This document shows, piece by piece, positions 31,359 through 47,846 of a DNA stretch of 64,000 bases. Origin of the DNA: Peribacillus sp. Bi96 (GTDB lineage Bacteria > Bacillota > Bacilli > Bacillales > DSM-1321). The stretch's first letter is position 1; each line of letters starts with the position of its first letter. Below the pieces are notes generated by a model that ran no database searches, was not told the DNA's origin, and worked only from the letters and a program-made list of their open reading frames with translations. A program made the translations under genes and the position numbers. Location: NCBI RefSeq assembly GCF_918698115.1, contig NZ_CAKKLV010000011.1:90856-154855 (forward strand). The letters run 5' to 3'.

Positions 31359-32648
31359 ATGGCGGAAAGAACACGTTATAAGTTTGGCTTGCGAAAAAAA
31401 TTAGTTATCTTCATCACAGTCCTTGCTCTGATCACGTATTCGAGCTCGGCATTTTTCATATTCGTGGTCCATCCTATGTTTTTTGAAAAAATGAGTTCGC
31501 TAAGTTTTAATGTAGTGACGCTGATGTTAGGTATATTGTGGTCAGGAATTCTTGCGTTTTTTGCAGCCGGCCTTATTACTAAACCCCTGCAAAGACTAGA
31601 AAAAGTTGTGTTACGTGCGGCAGAGGGAAGGGTAAGTGAAGAAGTCGTGTTGTCGAAGACGGATGATGAAATCCGTTCATTAGGCACTGCTTTCAACCAT
31701 ATGCTTTCTAACCTGCGGGAAATGGTTCAAAATATTGAAGAGAATTTCCATGAGACCAACCAAAAGGTCATCCATATCTCGCGAGAATCTTCCAAAGCAT
31801 CGGAACAGGCTGAAAATATAGCAAGAACCATTGAGGAAATTTCAAAAGGGGCAGATACATCTGCCACTTCCATCATGAATACTGCAGAATCCATTGATGA
31901 TGTCATCACAATTGCCCAAAAGGTTCAAACTAAAGCACAGGAATCATTTGGATTGTCCAGTGAAATGGCTAATGAACTCATTCAGAGTAAAGAGGTGGTC
32001 AAATCCTTGGTTGATGGCATTAAACAATTGGCTGAAGAAAATCAACAGTCGCTGAAAACAGTCAAGCGTTTAGAAGAAAATGCCAAAAAGGTGGAACGAA
32101 TCATCGAGCTTGTCGGCAATATTGCAGCTCAGACAAACCTGCTGGCACTGAATGCTTCCATTGAGGCTGCACGGGCAGGTGAACATGGAAAAGGGTTTGC
32201 TGTTGTCGCTGAAGAAGTCCGCTTGTTAGCAGATCAAAGTGCTAAGGCTGTTCAAGGCATTTCGAACTTAGTCCAAAATATTCAAGTTGAGGTCCAGGCT
32301 GTTGTGAAACAAATCAACGATCAGGTCATCTCTGCAAATGAAGCAGCCCAAAAGGGGACCGATACGGATATGGCGATTCGTGGAATGACAAAAACGGTAC
32401 ATAATGTTGTCGTTGCGGTAAAAGATATTACTGAGCTTGTTGACCTTCAAATGGAAAGTGTAGAGGAAACATCAAGGCAGTCCCAAGAAGTGGCTGCGAT
32501 TGCAGAAGAAACATCTGCTGGAGCGGAAGAAGTAACGGCTACGACGAACGAGCAAGCAATCGTCATGGAAAACGTCGAAAAATCGGCGATGGAACTTAAA
32601 GAGCAAGCGGAAAAATTGAATAGGACCATTATTCGCTTTCACACTTGA
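31359..32648 (+). CDS. Methyl-accepting chemotaxis protein with minimal sensor region
   Basis: 429 residues. Helix 1 (about 14-36) and helix 2 (about 50-72) are separated by only some 13 residues, so there is no outer ligand-binding domain. HAMP follows (72-124), then a long signalling coiled coil with the conserved hairpin tip ([20 protein letters not shown]). It probably senses the membrane, another protein or a cytoplasmic cue. GGGGGAAAAG precedes the ATG. B. subtilis lacks it between ywlE and rpiB. Confidence 0.9.
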   Translation: MAERTRYKFGLRKKLVIFITVLALITYSSSAFFIFVVHPMFFEKMSSLSFNVVTLMLGILWSGILAFFAAGLITKPLQRLEKVVLRAAEGRVSEEVVLSKTDDEIRSLGTAFNHMLSNLREMVQNIEENFHETNQKVIHISRESSKASEQAENIARTIEEISKGADTSATSIMNTAESIDDVITIAQKVQTKAQESFGLSSEMANELIQSKEVVKSLVDGIKQLAEENQQSLKTVKRLEENAKKVERIIELVGNIAAQTNLLALNASIEAARAGEHGKGFAVVAEEVRLLADQSAKAVQGISNLVQNIQVEVQAVVKQINDQVISANEAAQKGTDTDMAIRGMTKTVHNVVVAVKDITELVDLQMESVEETSRQSQEVAAIAEETSAGAEEVTATTNEQAIVMENVEKSAMELKEQAEKLNRTIIRFHT

Positions 32649-32657
32649 GATTTTCCT

Positions 32658-32689
32658 GCAGGAAACCTAAGCCGGTTTCCTGCTTTTTT
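32658..32689 (+). terminator. Terminator after the chemoreceptor gene
   Basis: GCAGGAAACC pairs with GGTTTCCTGC (10 bp), then six T. Confidence 0.9.
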
Positions 32690-32776
32690 ATGCGCTTAAA
32701 AAACGTCGGCCATCCTTTATCTTTTCATAATTTTGTGACACAATAAAATCAAATAAAAAGCAAGAGGAGGATTTTG

Positions 32777-33223
32777 ATGAAAGTTGCGATTGCTTCGGAT
32801 CATGGTGGTATTCATATTCGTGAAGAAATAAAGAATTTAATGAATGAGTTACAGATTCCATATGAGGATTTTGGCTGTGAATGCAGTACGTCAGTGGATT
32901 ATCCGGATTATGCCCTGCCGGTTGCAGAAAAAGTAGCAAATGGTGAGTTTGATCGTGGAATTTTAATCTGTGGCACAGGAATTGGGATGAGCATTGCAGC
33001 GAATAAGGTTAAAGGGATACGATGTGCTTTGGTTCATGATGTCTATAGTGCGAAATTGACCCGTCAGCATAATGACACCAATATGTTAGCAATGGGGGAA
33101 CGTGTAATTGGCCCGGGTCTTGCCAGGGAAATTGCACAAACATGGCTGACCTCGGAATTTGAAGGCGGTCGTCATCAAAACAGGATCGGTAAGATAGCCG
33201 AGTATGAAGGGAAACACAGCTAA
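32777..33223 (+). CDS. rpiB: Ribose-5-phosphate isomerase B
   Basis: 148 residues, RpiB/LacAB family: ASDHGG at the start and CGTGIGMSIAANK with the catalytic Cys. It interconverts ribulose and ribose 5-phosphates. ATG at 32777 lies 6 bases after AGAGGAGG; a TTG codon directly before it is not used. Equivalent of ywlF. Confidence 0.94.
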   Translation: MKVAIASDHGGIHIREEIKNLMNELQIPYEDFGCECSTSVDYPDYALPVAEKVANGEFDRGILICGTGIGMSIAANKVKGIRCALVHDVYSAKLTRQHNDTNMLAMGERVIGPGLAREIAQTWLTSEFEGGRHQNRIGKIAEYEGKHS

Positions 33224-33305
33224 TCGTTAAGGTTGTGGAAAAAGAGCTAGAAAGACCTCTCTTTTCTTCCAACAGCAAGTTTTCATATTGAAAGGAGGCG
33301 TTTTC

Positions 33306-33899
33306 ATGACAAGTGATGCTACAATTTCAAACGAGCTTGATATATGGGAAAACCAGTTTCGGATACTATTGAATGAGTTTCAAGAAGAGGCAGCTTTAAA
33401 AGAGAAACAGCTATTGGTAATCGGCTGCAGTACGAGTGAAGTGATCGGGAAGCGAATTGGGACCGAAGGAACGCTTGATGTTGCGGGGATGATTTTTTCT
33501 GTAGTGAAGGATTTTCAAGAAAAAACGGGCGTTTTTGTTGCTTTTCAATGTTGTGAGCATCTAAATAGGGCCCTGGTTTTACAAAGAGAAACGGCGGTTC
33601 GAAAAGATTATGAAGAAGTGTCGGTGGTACCGGTCAGAACAGCTGGGGGATCGATGGCAACGTACGCCTATCAACAATGGAAAGATGCTGTCGTCGTTGA
33701 GCATATTAAAGCGGAAGCTGGGATAGACATTGGGGACACCTTCATTGGCATGCATCTAAAACATGTGGCCGTTCCTGTTCGATCTACCATTAAAGAAATA
33801 GGACATGCACATGTGACCATGGCAAAAACCCGCCCGAAACTGATTGGCGGAGAGCGAGCCGTTTATCGGGACAGCTCCGAAAACAAGAGGTGTACGTAA
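33306..33899 (+). CDS. ywlG: YwlG, TIGR01440/UPF0340 family protein
   Basis: 197 residues, cytosolic, function unknown. Recognised by conserved blocks [38 protein letters not shown] and [20 protein letters not shown] sits 8 bases before ATG 33306. It keeps its place between rpiB and glyA. The conserved Cys pair (QCCEH) may be functional; nothing more can be said. Confidence 0.88.
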   Translation: MTSDATISNELDIWENQFRILLNEFQEEAALKEKQLLVIGCSTSEVIGKRIGTEGTLDVAGMIFSVVKDFQEKTGVFVAFQCCEHLNRALVLQRETAVRKDYEEVSVVPVRTAGGSMATYAYQQWKDAVVVEHIKAEAGIDIGDTFIGMHLKHVAVPVRSTIKEIGHAHVTMAKTRPKLIGGERAVYRDSSENKRCT

Positions 33900-33916
33900 A
33901 CTTATAGGTAAGTGAG

Positions 33917-33948
33917 ACAGCATTTCTCGGATGGGGAATGCTGTTTTT
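33917..33948 (+). terminator. Terminator after ywlG
   Basis: ACAGCATT pairs with AATGCTGT, followed by five T. Confidence 0.75.
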
Positions 33949-34090
33949 GTATAATTTGTTAAAAAGATAAAAAAATGTAAAGGTTAATAGTAAGATTCAC
34001 AATAAAAAAGTTTTTATCTTACGTTAATCGAATGGTTTTTTCGCTAATCAAATATAGGGTAAAAGGGCTATTCAGCTTGAAATGGATGTC

Positions 34091-34135
34091 AAATACGAAC
34101 GTTTTTAAAAGAAAAAACATTTAATGTTCGATAAA
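34091..34135 (+). promoter_or_regulatory. PurR operator (two inverted PurBoxes) upstream of glyA
   Basis: AAATACGAACGTT (34091-34103) and, inverted, AATGTTCGATAAA (34123-34135) each match 11 of 13 positions of the PurBox AWWWCCGAACWWT, with a spacing near the 16-17 bp usual for PurR (19 bp counted between these 13-mers). glyA belongs to the B. subtilis PurR regulon because it supplies one-carbon units for purines. The rest of the 384-bp gap has a small CATGTC/GACATG hairpin at 34210-34229 and no gene. Confidence 0.72.
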
Positions 34136-34283
34136 AATAGACTATCACTTCTAAAATAGACATGTTAAAATGGAATAGAATTTTCTAATAACTATAGGTA
34201 AGGCTTTTTCATGTCTTTTTGAAGACATGTTGCACATAAATACTAAAAAGCGAATCACGCACAATTTGGGGAGGAATTACGGA

Positions 34284-35525
34284 ATGAATCGTTTAGCAAA
34301 GCAAGATGAGCAAGTGTTTAACGCAATTCAACTGGAATTAGGGCGTCAAAGAAGTAAAATTGAGCTTATTGCTTCTGAAAACTTCGTGAGTGAAGCTGTC
34401 ATGGAAGCGCAAGGGTCGGTCCTAACTAATAAGTATGCAGAAGGTTACCCTGGAAAACGCTACTATGGCGGATGTGAGTATGTCGACATCGTTGAAGATC
34501 TAGCGCGTGAGCGTGCGAAAGAAATTTTCGGCGGGGAGTATGTGAACGTGCAGCCTCACTCTGGAGCTCAAGCCAATATGGCCGTTTACTTTACAGTACT
34601 TCAAACTGGAGACACAGTGCTTGGGATGAACCTTTCCCATGGAGGTCACTTAACACATGGAAGTCCAGTTAACTTCAGTGGCGTTAACTACAATTTTGTT
34701 GAATATGGTGTAGACGAAAAAGATCACCGTATCGATTACAATGACGTATTGGAAAAAGCACGTCAGCACAAACCGAAATTGATCGTAGCTGGTGCAAGTG
34801 CATATCCACGAGAAATTGATTTCAAGCGATTCCGTGAAATTGCAGATGAAGTTGGGGCTTATTTAATGGTCGATATGGCGCATATCGCAGGTTTAGTTGC
34901 GGCGGGATTACATCAAAGTCCGATTCCTTATGCTGACTTTGTAACGACAACTACTCATAAAACACTTCGCGGACCACGCGGAGGGATGATCATCTGTAAA
35001 GAAGAATTCGGTAAGAAAATTGATAAATCCATCTTCCCTGGAATTCAAGGCGGGCCGCTGATGCATGTAATATCCGCTAAGGCTGTTGCATTCGGCGAAG
35101 CGCTTCAAGATGATTTTAAAGTGTATGCACAACAAATCATCGACAATGCTAAACGCTTGGGCGAAGGCTTGAAGAAAGAAGGATTCACCCTTGTTTCTGA
35201 CGGAACGGATAATCACTTAATTCTTCTTGATGTACGATCTACAGGATTAACAGGAAAAATTGCAGAACACGTTTTGGATGAAATCGGTATTACCGTTAAC
35301 AAAAATGCAATTCCTTATGATCCGGAAAAACCATTCGTTACTAGTGGTATTCGTATTGGGACTGCGGCAGTGACATCACGTGGCTTCGGGTTGGAAGACA
35401 TGGATGAAATAGCGTCAATTATCGGACTTGTTCTGAAAAACAATGAAGATGCAGCTACACTTGAAGAAGCAAAACAGCGTGTTGAAACATTAACGAATAA
35501 ATTTGATTTATATACTTCATTGTAA
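34284..35525 (+). CDS. glyA: Serine hydroxymethyltransferase
   Basis: 413 residues. PLP-dependent: Schiff-base Lys226 in [14 protein letters not shown], cofactor pocket SGAQAN and VDMAHIAGL. It turns serine and tetrahydrofolate into glycine and methylene-THF. ATG at 34284 follows GGGGAGG; the open frame begins 57 bases earlier, without a site. PurBoxes upstream point to purine repression. Confidence 0.96.
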   Translation: MNRLAKQDEQVFNAIQLELGRQRSKIELIASENFVSEAVMEAQGSVLTNKYAEGYPGKRYYGGCEYVDIVEDLARERAKEIFGGEYVNVQPHSGAQANMAVYFTVLQTGDTVLGMNLSHGGHLTHGSPVNFSGVNYNFVEYGVDEKDHRIDYNDVLEKARQHKPKLIVAGASAYPREIDFKRFREIADEVGAYLMVDMAHIAGLVAAGLHQSPIPYADFVTTTTHKTLRGPRGGMIICKEEFGKKIDKSIFPGIQGGPLMHVISAKAVAFGEALQDDFKVYAQQIIDNAKRLGEGLKKEGFTLVSDGTDNHLILLDVRSTGLTGKIAEHVLDEIGITVNKNAIPYDPEKPFVTSGIRIGTAAVTSRGFGLEDMDEIASIIGLVLKNNEDAATLEEAKQRVETLTNKFDLYTSL

Positions 35526-35533
35526 TATCGGAG

Positions 35534-35564
35534 CCGCTCCCATTTAAAGGGAGCGGTTTTTTTT
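35534..35564 (+). terminator. Terminator after glyA
   Basis: CCGCTCCC-ATTTAAA-GGGAGCGG followed by eight T. Confidence 0.92.
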
Positions 35565-35762
35565 GTACCTTCTGGAAGGTCAATGTGTTAGAAGAATCCG
35601 AATAGTGAAAATAGGTCTGACATCTAAACCTTTATTGAAGATTTAAACGTTTTTCTGTAAAATAGGTTGAAGTGAATTTTAAACGACACGAATATTTTTC
35701 TATTCGATTAGGGAAATCATAAAAAAACGCAAAACTAAGCAATGGAATTGGAGAGATGCTAA

Positions 35763-36392
35763 ATGGGAAAAGTTTATGTTTTCGATCACCCGTTAATTCA
35801 ACACAAATTAGCCTATATACGTGATATAAATACAGGAACAAAAGAATTCCGCGAACTAGTGGATGAAGTCGCATCATTGATGGCATTTGAAATCACAAGG
35901 GATATGCCGCTGGAAGAGGTGGAAATCCAAACACCGGTAAGCACGGCGAAAGTGAAAATGCTTTCTGGTAAAAAAGTGGGAATCGTCCCGATTTTACGTG
36001 CGGGCATAGGGATGGTGGACGGGATCATTAAATTGATTCCTGCTGCAAAGGTTGGCCATGTTGGTCTTTACCGTGATCCGGAAACATTGAAACCTGTTGA
36101 ATATTATGCGAAAATGCCGAGTGATTTGGCAGAAAGAGAATGCATTGTCGTTGACCCGATGTTAGCTACAGGCGGTTCTGCCATCGAAGCGATCCATTCT
36201 ATTAAAAAGCGCGGTGCAGTCAATATTAAATTCATGTGTTTGATTGCAGCACCAGAAGGTGTGGAAGCATTGAAAGAGGCCCATCCTGATGTAGATATTT
36301 ATATTGCAGGACTTGACGAAAAACTGAATGAACATGGTTATATCGTTCCAGGCCTTGGAGACGCGGGAGATCGTTTATTCGGCACAAAATAA
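35763..36392 (+). CDS. upp: Uracil phosphoribosyltransferase
   Basis: 209 residues, standard length. PRPP-binding loop [12 protein letters not shown] and the uracil-binding C-terminus ([16 protein letters not shown]) are intact. It salvages uracil to UMP. The start follows GGAGAG. Precedes mnaA by 24 bases, probably one transcript. Confidence 0.96.
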   Translation: MGKVYVFDHPLIQHKLAYIRDINTGTKEFRELVDEVASLMAFEITRDMPLEEVEIQTPVSTAKVKMLSGKKVGIVPILRAGIGMVDGIIKLIPAAKVGHVGLYRDPETLKPVEYYAKMPSDLAERECIVVDPMLATGGSAIEAIHSIKKRGAVNIKFMCLIAAPEGVEALKEAHPDVDIYIAGLDEKLNEHGYIVPGLGDAGDRLFGTK

Positions 36393-36416
36393 AGGAAAGA
36401 AACTGAGGTGTCACGA

Positions 36417-37559
36417 ATGAACAAACCGATAAAGGTCATGACAATTTTCGGGACGAGACCAGAAGCTGTAAAAATGGCTCCCTTAGTACTCGAATTTCAA
36501 AAACACCCAGAATATTTCAATCCGGTCGTTGCTGTTACGGCTCAGCATCGCCAAATGTTAGATCAAGTTCTTGAATTATTTTCCATACAACCAGACTATG
36601 ATTTGAACATAATGAAAGAAAGGCAAACGCTGGCTGATATTACAACAAGAGCATTAAGTGGTCTTGATTCCATAATGAAGGAAGCTAAACCTGATATTGT
36701 TCTTGTCCATGGTGATACAACGACAACGTTTGTCGCAAGTCTGGCAGCTTTTTATAATCAGATCGTCATTGGACATGTAGAAGCTGGGCTGCGCACTTGG
36801 AATAAGTATTCTCCATACCCGGAAGAGATGAATCGACAACTTACCGGTACGATGGCGGATTTACATTTTGCGCCCACTTCAAAAGCGGAAGAGAATTTGC
36901 TGAATGAAAACAAGAGAGATAATATCTTCGTGACGGGAAATACGGCAACCGATGCTTTAAAAACGACTGTACGTTCTTCGTATTCTCATCCTGTTTTAAA
37001 TGGACTGGGAGAGGATAAGCTCATTTTACTTACCGCTCATCGCAGAGAAAATCTAGGGGAACCCATGAAGAATATCTTCAGGGCAGTCAAAAGAATCATT
37101 GCCGAGCATGATGACATTCAAGTGGTATATCCTGTCCATTTAAATCCGCTTGTTCAAGAATTAGCAAACGAAATTCTCGGGGACGATCCGCGTGTTCATT
37201 TGATCGAGCCGCTGGATGTATTGGATTTTCATAACTTCGCTTCAAGAGCCTATTTGATTTTGACCGATTCTGGAGGAATCCAAGAGGAGGCGCCATCACT
37301 TGGAGTACCTGTTCTTGTTTTAAGGGATACGACTGAACGCCCAGAGGGGATATTAGCTGGAACCTTAAGGCTGGCGGGTACTGATGAACAGACCATATTT
37401 AATATGGCACATGAATTGCTTACCAATCAAGAAGAGCATAAAAAAATGGCAAAGGCTTCAAACCCATATGGGGACGGAAATGCTTCGGTCCGCATAGCTG
37501 AAGCCATCCGTTACTATTTTAAGCAAGTAAAAGTGCCACCAACTAGATTTGACTCATAA
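36417..37559 (+). CDS. mnaA: UDP-N-acetylglucosamine 2-epimerase (non-hydrolysing)
   Basis: 380 residues, same length as B. subtilis MnaA. GT-B fold with FGTRPEAVKMAP, VHGDTTTT, GHVEAGLRT and TDSGGIQEEAP. It makes UDP-ManNAc for the wall teichoic acid linkage unit. ATG at 36417 lies 6 bases after GAGGTG; the GTG at 36408 is part of that site. Placement after upp is as in the B. cereus group, not B. subtilis. Confidence 0.94.
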   Translation: MNKPIKVMTIFGTRPEAVKMAPLVLEFQKHPEYFNPVVAVTAQHRQMLDQVLELFSIQPDYDLNIMKERQTLADITTRALSGLDSIMKEAKPDIVLVHGDTTTTFVASLAAFYNQIVIGHVEAGLRTWNKYSPYPEEMNRQLTGTMADLHFAPTSKAEENLLNENKRDNIFVTGNTATDALKTTVRSSYSHPVLNGLGEDKLILLTAHRRENLGEPMKNIFRAVKRIIAEHDDIQVVYPVHLNPLVQELANEILGDDPRVHLIEPLDVLDFHNFASRAYLILTDSGGIQEEAPSLGVPVLVLRDTTERPEGILAGTLRLAGTDEQTIFNMAHELLTNQEEHKKMAKASNPYGDGNASVRIAEAIRYYFKQVKVPPTRFDS

Positions 37560-37591
37560 AAAAGGAAAAGCCATGCGGCTTTTCCTTTTTT
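37558..37591 (+). terminator. Terminator after mnaA
   Basis: AAAAGGAAAAGCC-ATGC-GGCTTTTCCTTTTTT, starting at the stop codon. Confidence 0.9.
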
Positions 37592-37645
37592 ATTTGCATA
37601 CTCCAAGGCTGTTGAGAAAAGATAACTGCTAAGGGGATGATGATT

Positions 37646-39874
37646 ATGTTGGGAAAGAAAAGGTTCATAGTGTTTGTTTTCCTTTTTATGTTTATTTATT
37701 CAAGTGAAAAGGGAGTAGCCTCCGTCATTCTGCCGCCCTTACCAAAACTATCCGAATCCAAGAAAGTAACGGTTGTCGTCACGATGGATACAGCATTTCA
37801 ACAAAAAAAGATCAATAAACTGCTTGAAAAATATCCATCCCTTCAATTACGGACTGTTTATTCGGTTGCCCTGAATGGATTTTCCCTCCATGGAAAAAAT
37901 ACTGAAATAGAACAACTCAAAAAGGAGAATGATATTCAGACTGTTACTGAAGTATCCATGTATCATGCCGTATTGGATGAAAGTGTCCCATACATAGGAG
38001 GAGACAAAGTGAGGGGTTTCTTTGATAAGGAGAACCGTCGAATCACAGGGAAAGGGATAAAAGTAGGAATTATCGATACAGGGATTGATTATTCACATCC
38101 GGATTTACAACGTGCTTATAAAGGAGGTAAAGATCTAGTTGATGACGATGAAGATCCGATGGAAACCAAAAATCAAGGAGATCTAGATACATTACATGGA
38201 ACTCATGTGGCCGGTATCATAGCAGCCAATGGAAAAATGAAAGGCGTCGCTCCAGATGCGGAGATATATGCATATCGGGCATTGGGACCGGGCGGAGCAG
38301 GAGATACAGAACAAGTCTTGACAGCTATTGAGTCAGCAATGAAGGATAAAGTGGATGTATTGAACCTCTCTCTTGGAAATAACGTGAATGGGCCGGATTT
38401 ACCGATATCTCTTGCGTTGAATAAGGCAGTCGAAAGCGGCATCGTTGCCGTGACATCAAATGGGAATTCCGGTCCTGCTGTATGGACCGTCGGGTCGCCC
38501 GGTACAGCGGAAAAAGCGATTTCCGTTGGAGCATCGACACCTCCCTTAAAGGTTCCATATATGATTTACGGACTCGGTTCAAAAAAGTATAAAACCCATT
38601 TAACTTTATTTCAAGGTTCTAAGAAATGGAACCTGACGTTTTCGGAAGATGTGATATACGGGGGACTTGGAAATGAAAAAGATCTGAAGGATGTTCAGGG
38701 TAAGATTGTGTTGGTGGAACGAGGTATCCTCACCTTTCAGCAGAAAGTATCCTATGCACAAAAGGCAGGTGCAAAAGGTGTAATTATCTATAATAATACA
38801 AGCGGTACATTCACTGGAAGTTTAGAGAAAAAAATGAACATCCCGGCAGCTTCTATTAATAGAAGGGATGGAATGCTTCTGAAGAAGTTCCTGAAGCAAA
38901 AGCATAGCAAAACCGTTCAATTTGTTTATAAAAACGAGCAAGATAGACTCGCCGATTTTAGCTCAAGAGGCCCTGTAACCGTATCGTGGGGAATAAAGCC
39001 GGATGTGTTGGCTCCGGGAGTGGAGATCGAAAGCACCATTCCTAAAGGATATATGTCCCTGGATGGTACAAGTATGTCTGCACCGCATGTTGCAGGTGCG
39101 TGCGCTCTAATCTTGCAAAAGCACCCTGAATGGACTCCTGATCAAGTCAAATCAGCATTGATGAGCACTTCCAAGCCATTAAGGAAAACGGCCAATCAAT
39201 TTTATCACACATATGAACAGGGAGCTGGCCGCATCCGGATTGATGAAGCATTAAAAGCGGATACGCTCTTGAATCCAAGCTCTTTATCCTTTGGGATGTA
39301 TACGAAAAAAGAAGGAATTGAAGAGCATCATGAAACGATAGTCATTGAAAACACAGGAAAGCAGATGAGGAATTACTCTTTTATGGTTCCATTAAAAGAG
39401 AGAGGACTCACTTGGGAATTGCCGAAATCCCTGACTTTGAAACCGAAGGAAAAGAAAAAGATTAAAGTGGGGCTGCAAGTTAACCCGGCCGAACTTAGAA
39501 AAGGGGTCTTTGATGGTTACCTTATTATAATGGAAGGAACGAAAAAAATTTCCCTTCCTTATTTATATGTAAAGGAAGAGCCAGATTATCCGAGGGTAAT
39601 GGGGTTTGACTTTGGCCAAGGAGACCAAGCAGGCACATATCGATATGAAATGTACCTGCCTCGGGGGGCTGAGGAATTCGGGATTGCTCTTTATGAGGAA
39701 GATAGCTTGAAATTCGTTGGATATTTGGATTGGTCGAGACCGGCACCCTCGGGATTGATCAAAAAAGATGTATTGAGGAAGAACTTACCGCCTAAAGGAG
39801 TGTATAAAGCGATAATCTTTGCGAGAAGGGATGGAAGGGAAGATCGGGTAGAAAAGACGTTACTTATTGAGTGA
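37646..39874 (+). CDS. Secreted subtilisin-family serine protease (Vpr-like)
   Basis: 742 residues. Signal peptide (about 1-23), inhibitor-I9-like propeptide, then the S8 domain with Asp144 (IIDTGIDY), His184 (HGTHVAGI) and Ser476 (GTSMSAPH). A protease-associated domain of roughly 150 residues is inserted between His and Ser, as in Vpr. About 200 C-terminal residues form beta-rich fibronectin-like domains. ATG at 37646 is spaced 9 bases from AAGGGG; ATG 37637 and 37640 are too close. Extracellular peptide supply is the likely role. No terminator is apparent before the atp promoter. Confidence 0.88.
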   Translation: MLGKKRFIVFVFLFMFIYSSEKGVASVILPPLPKLSESKKVTVVVTMDTAFQQKKINKLLEKYPSLQLRTVYSVALNGFSLHGKNTEIEQLKKENDIQTVTEVSMYHAVLDESVPYIGGDKVRGFFDKENRRITGKGIKVGIIDTGIDYSHPDLQRAYKGGKDLVDDDEDPMETKNQGDLDTLHGTHVAGIIAANGKMKGVAPDAEIYAYRALGPGGAGDTEQVLTAIESAMKDKVDVLNLSLGNNVNGPDLPISLALNKAVESGIVAVTSNGNSGPAVWTVGSPGTAEKAISVGASTPPLKVPYMIYGLGSKKYKTHLTLFQGSKKWNLTFSEDVIYGGLGNEKDLKDVQGKIVLVERGILTFQQKVSYAQKAGAKGVIIYNNTSGTFTGSLEKKMNIPAASINRRDGMLLKKFLKQKHSKTVQFVYKNEQDRLADFSSRGPVTVSWGIKPDVLAPGVEIESTIPKGYMSLDGTSMSAPHVAGACALILQKHPEWTPDQVKSALMSTSKPLRKTANQFYHTYEQGAGRIRIDEALKADTLLNPSSLSFGMYTKKEGIEEHHETIVIENTGKQMRNYSFMVPLKERGLTWELPKSLTLKPKEKKKIKVGLQVNPAELRKGVFDGYLIIMEGTKKISLPYLYVKEEPDYPRVMGFDFGQGDQAGTYRYEMYLPRGAEEFGIALYEEDSLKFVGYLDWSRPAPSGLIKKDVLRKNLPPKGVYKAIIFARRDGREDRVEKTLLIE

Positions 39875-39982
39875 ACAGAGAGCAATAAGTAAAATAAAAT
39901 GGATGTCAATAGTATAAAAAAGATAATTTGTGAACAATTCGTTAATAATTACAAACCTGTGACAAATTTCACTAACCACTCA

Positions 39983-40011
39983 TTGACATTGATTCTTGCC
40001 TATTGTATGCT
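39983..40011 (+). promoter_or_regulatory. Promoter of the atp operon
   Basis: TTGACA (39983-39988), 17 bp, TATGCT (40006-40011), about 150 bases before atpI. Confidence 0.78.
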
Positions 40012-40160
40012 AACTAAGGATGTAAAATGAGAGGGGTTTCATACGTTAATAATGTGTCAAATAGAAGTAAGTTTTTGACCTTCTATTTGGACTTGTTACG
40101 GGCAAATTCTCCTAGCTAAACACAGATACTACAATATTTCTAGGGAGATTACATGACAAA

Positions 40161-40544
40161 ATGCTAGAATTGGAAAAAATGTTCAATAGGCAGCTAAAAT
40201 ACATGTTGTATTTAATGGGTATTTATGTACTTGGGGTGGTCTTCACTTCACATGATTCAGTCTTCCAAGGATTATTGCTTGGAACTGCCTTCAGCCTATT
40301 TATATTCTGGTCAATGGTCAAAAAAAACAAAAAGTTCGCTCAAGAGGTTGCCGAAGGTAAGAAAACGCGCTCCCTTGGTAGTTTAACTAGAATGTCTGTA
40401 GCGGGTTTAGCTGCAATTATTGCATTGAGATATCCTGATGAGTTTCAAGTAGTCTGCGTGGTTGTGGGATTAATGACAGTTTACTTTGTCATTATGATAG
40501 ATTATTTTATGCAAAACATATGTAGTAGTAAAGAAGAGAGGTGA
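40161..40544 (+). CDS. atpI: ATP synthase protein I
   Basis: 127 residues, four membrane helices, exactly the length of B. subtilis AtpI. It helps Fo assembly and may aid Mg uptake; it is not part of the finished enzyme. The start has no well-placed ribosome site: GGGAG at 40143 instead favours ATG 40153, which opens a four-codon frame (MTKC) whose stop overlaps the atpI start. This may keep AtpI low. Confidence 0.88.
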   Translation: MLELEKMFNRQLKYMLYLMGIYVLGVVFTSHDSVFQGLLLGTAFSLFIFWSMVKKNKKFAQEVAEGKKTRSLGSLTRMSVAGLAAIIALRYPDEFQVVCVVVGLMTVYFVIMIDYFMQNICSSKEER

Positions 40545-41267
<723 letters not shown>

Positions 41268-41312
41268 TTATAAATATTGTTCATTTTGAACATTATATTG
41301 ATGAAAAAATAA

Positions 41313-41564
<252 letters not shown>

Positions 41565-41654
41565 GATAACTTGAAAAAGTTCAATAATGGCGAAGATGAT
41601 CCAAGGAGACCCTTCGCCATTGCTCTGTGTTAAAGTGAACATTTATGGCAGTGA

Positions 41655-44299
<2,645 letters not shown>

Positions 44300-44336
44300 T
44301 AAGGTCTAACTAATTTATAAAGGGTGGTGAGAATGA

Positions 44337-45197
<861 letters not shown>

Positions 45198-45263
45198 AAT
45201 TATTTAAGGGACGGTCGGCTCGGACGATGCTTGGCCGTTCCATAAACTTGATTGTCGTTATAA

Positions 45264-46682
<1,419 letters not shown>

Positions 46683-46686
46683 TTAA

Positions 46687-47109
<423 letters not shown>

Positions 47110-47122
47110 CTTAAAATGATAA

Positions 47123-47163
47123 AAAACCTGATCAAACCATTCGTGGTAAGATCAGGTTTTTTT
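47123..47163 (+). terminator. Terminator of the atp operon
   Basis: AAAACCTGATC pairs with GATCAGGTTTT (11 bp) with a small inner ACCA/TGGT pairing, then a T-run. Confidence 0.9.
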
Positions 47164-47280
47164 ATCCCTCAAAAAAGTTTTTGAAGTTTTTTGTCATGGA
47201 ATGTCGAAATGACCTGCTGAAGATTTGAAAATATTATCGAATTATAAAAAAAAGTATTTTCCATATATATCCTAGGCTCA

Positions 47281-47309
47281 TCGACATACCATTATTTTGA
47301 TGTTATAAT
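47281..47309 (+). promoter_or_regulatory. Sigma-A promoter of the nuo operon
   Basis: TCGACA (47281-47286), 17 bp, perfect TATAAT (47304-47309). The remaining 308-bp gap between the atp terminator and nuoA shows no gene; the leader from about 47316 to nuoA is some 155 bases. Confidence 0.8.
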
Positions 47310-47323
47310 GTATACGCTTACAT
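47308..47323 (+). promoter_or_regulatory. cre site (CcpA) overlapping the nuo transcription start
   Basis: ATGTATACGCTTACAT agrees with WTGNNARCGNWWWCAW at 15 of 16 positions. It covers the end of the -10 box and the expected start, the classic place for repression. Seen directly; binding is inferred. Confidence 0.72.
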
Positions 47324-47471
47324 ATATTACTTCAAACCTCCTCCAGTCACGTATGCTTCTAAAAGATTGTTACCCTGCATAAATATTTAAAAAGGTATCC
47401 TACAAAAAAAGAAGACAAGCAATAGTAAAATGTACCCATTAAACATGATTTATCCATAAAGGGAGATGAAT

Positions 47472-47846
47472 ATGGGACAACTGCATATTTACCAAAATAA
47501 TTATTTAATTGTATTTGTTTTTCTTTGTCTCGGCATTTTATTACCAGTGATTGCATTATTTCTTGGCAGACTGCTTAGGCCCCATAAACCGACAGATATG
47601 AAATATACGACTTATGAAAGTGGAATCGAGCCTTTTCAGGATTCGAGAGTTCAATTCAATGTCAGATACTACTTATTCGGCTTGATGTTCGTCATATTTG
47701 ACGTAGAAACGGTTTTTCTATATCCATGGGCGGTAGCTTATGATGAGCTCGGATTGTTTGCCCTGATTGAAATGCTATTTTTTGTTCTTATCCTTATGTT
47801 GGGACTAATCTATGCTTGGAAAAAGAAGGTGTTAAAATGGAATTGA
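47472..47846 (+). CDS. nuoA: NADH-quinone oxidoreductase subunit A
   Basis: 124 residues, three membrane helices. The conserved [22 protein letters not shown] loop region and the acidic [11 protein letters not shown] helix are present. Spacing from AAAGGGAG favours ATG 47472 over 47466. First of an eleven-gene operon. Confidence 0.93.
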   Translation: MGQLHIYQNNYLIVFVFLCLGILLPVIALFLGRLLRPHKPTDMKYTTYESGIEPFQDSRVQFNVRYYLFGLMFVIFDVETVFLYPWAVAYDELGLFALIEMLFFVLILMLGLIYAWKKKVLKWN

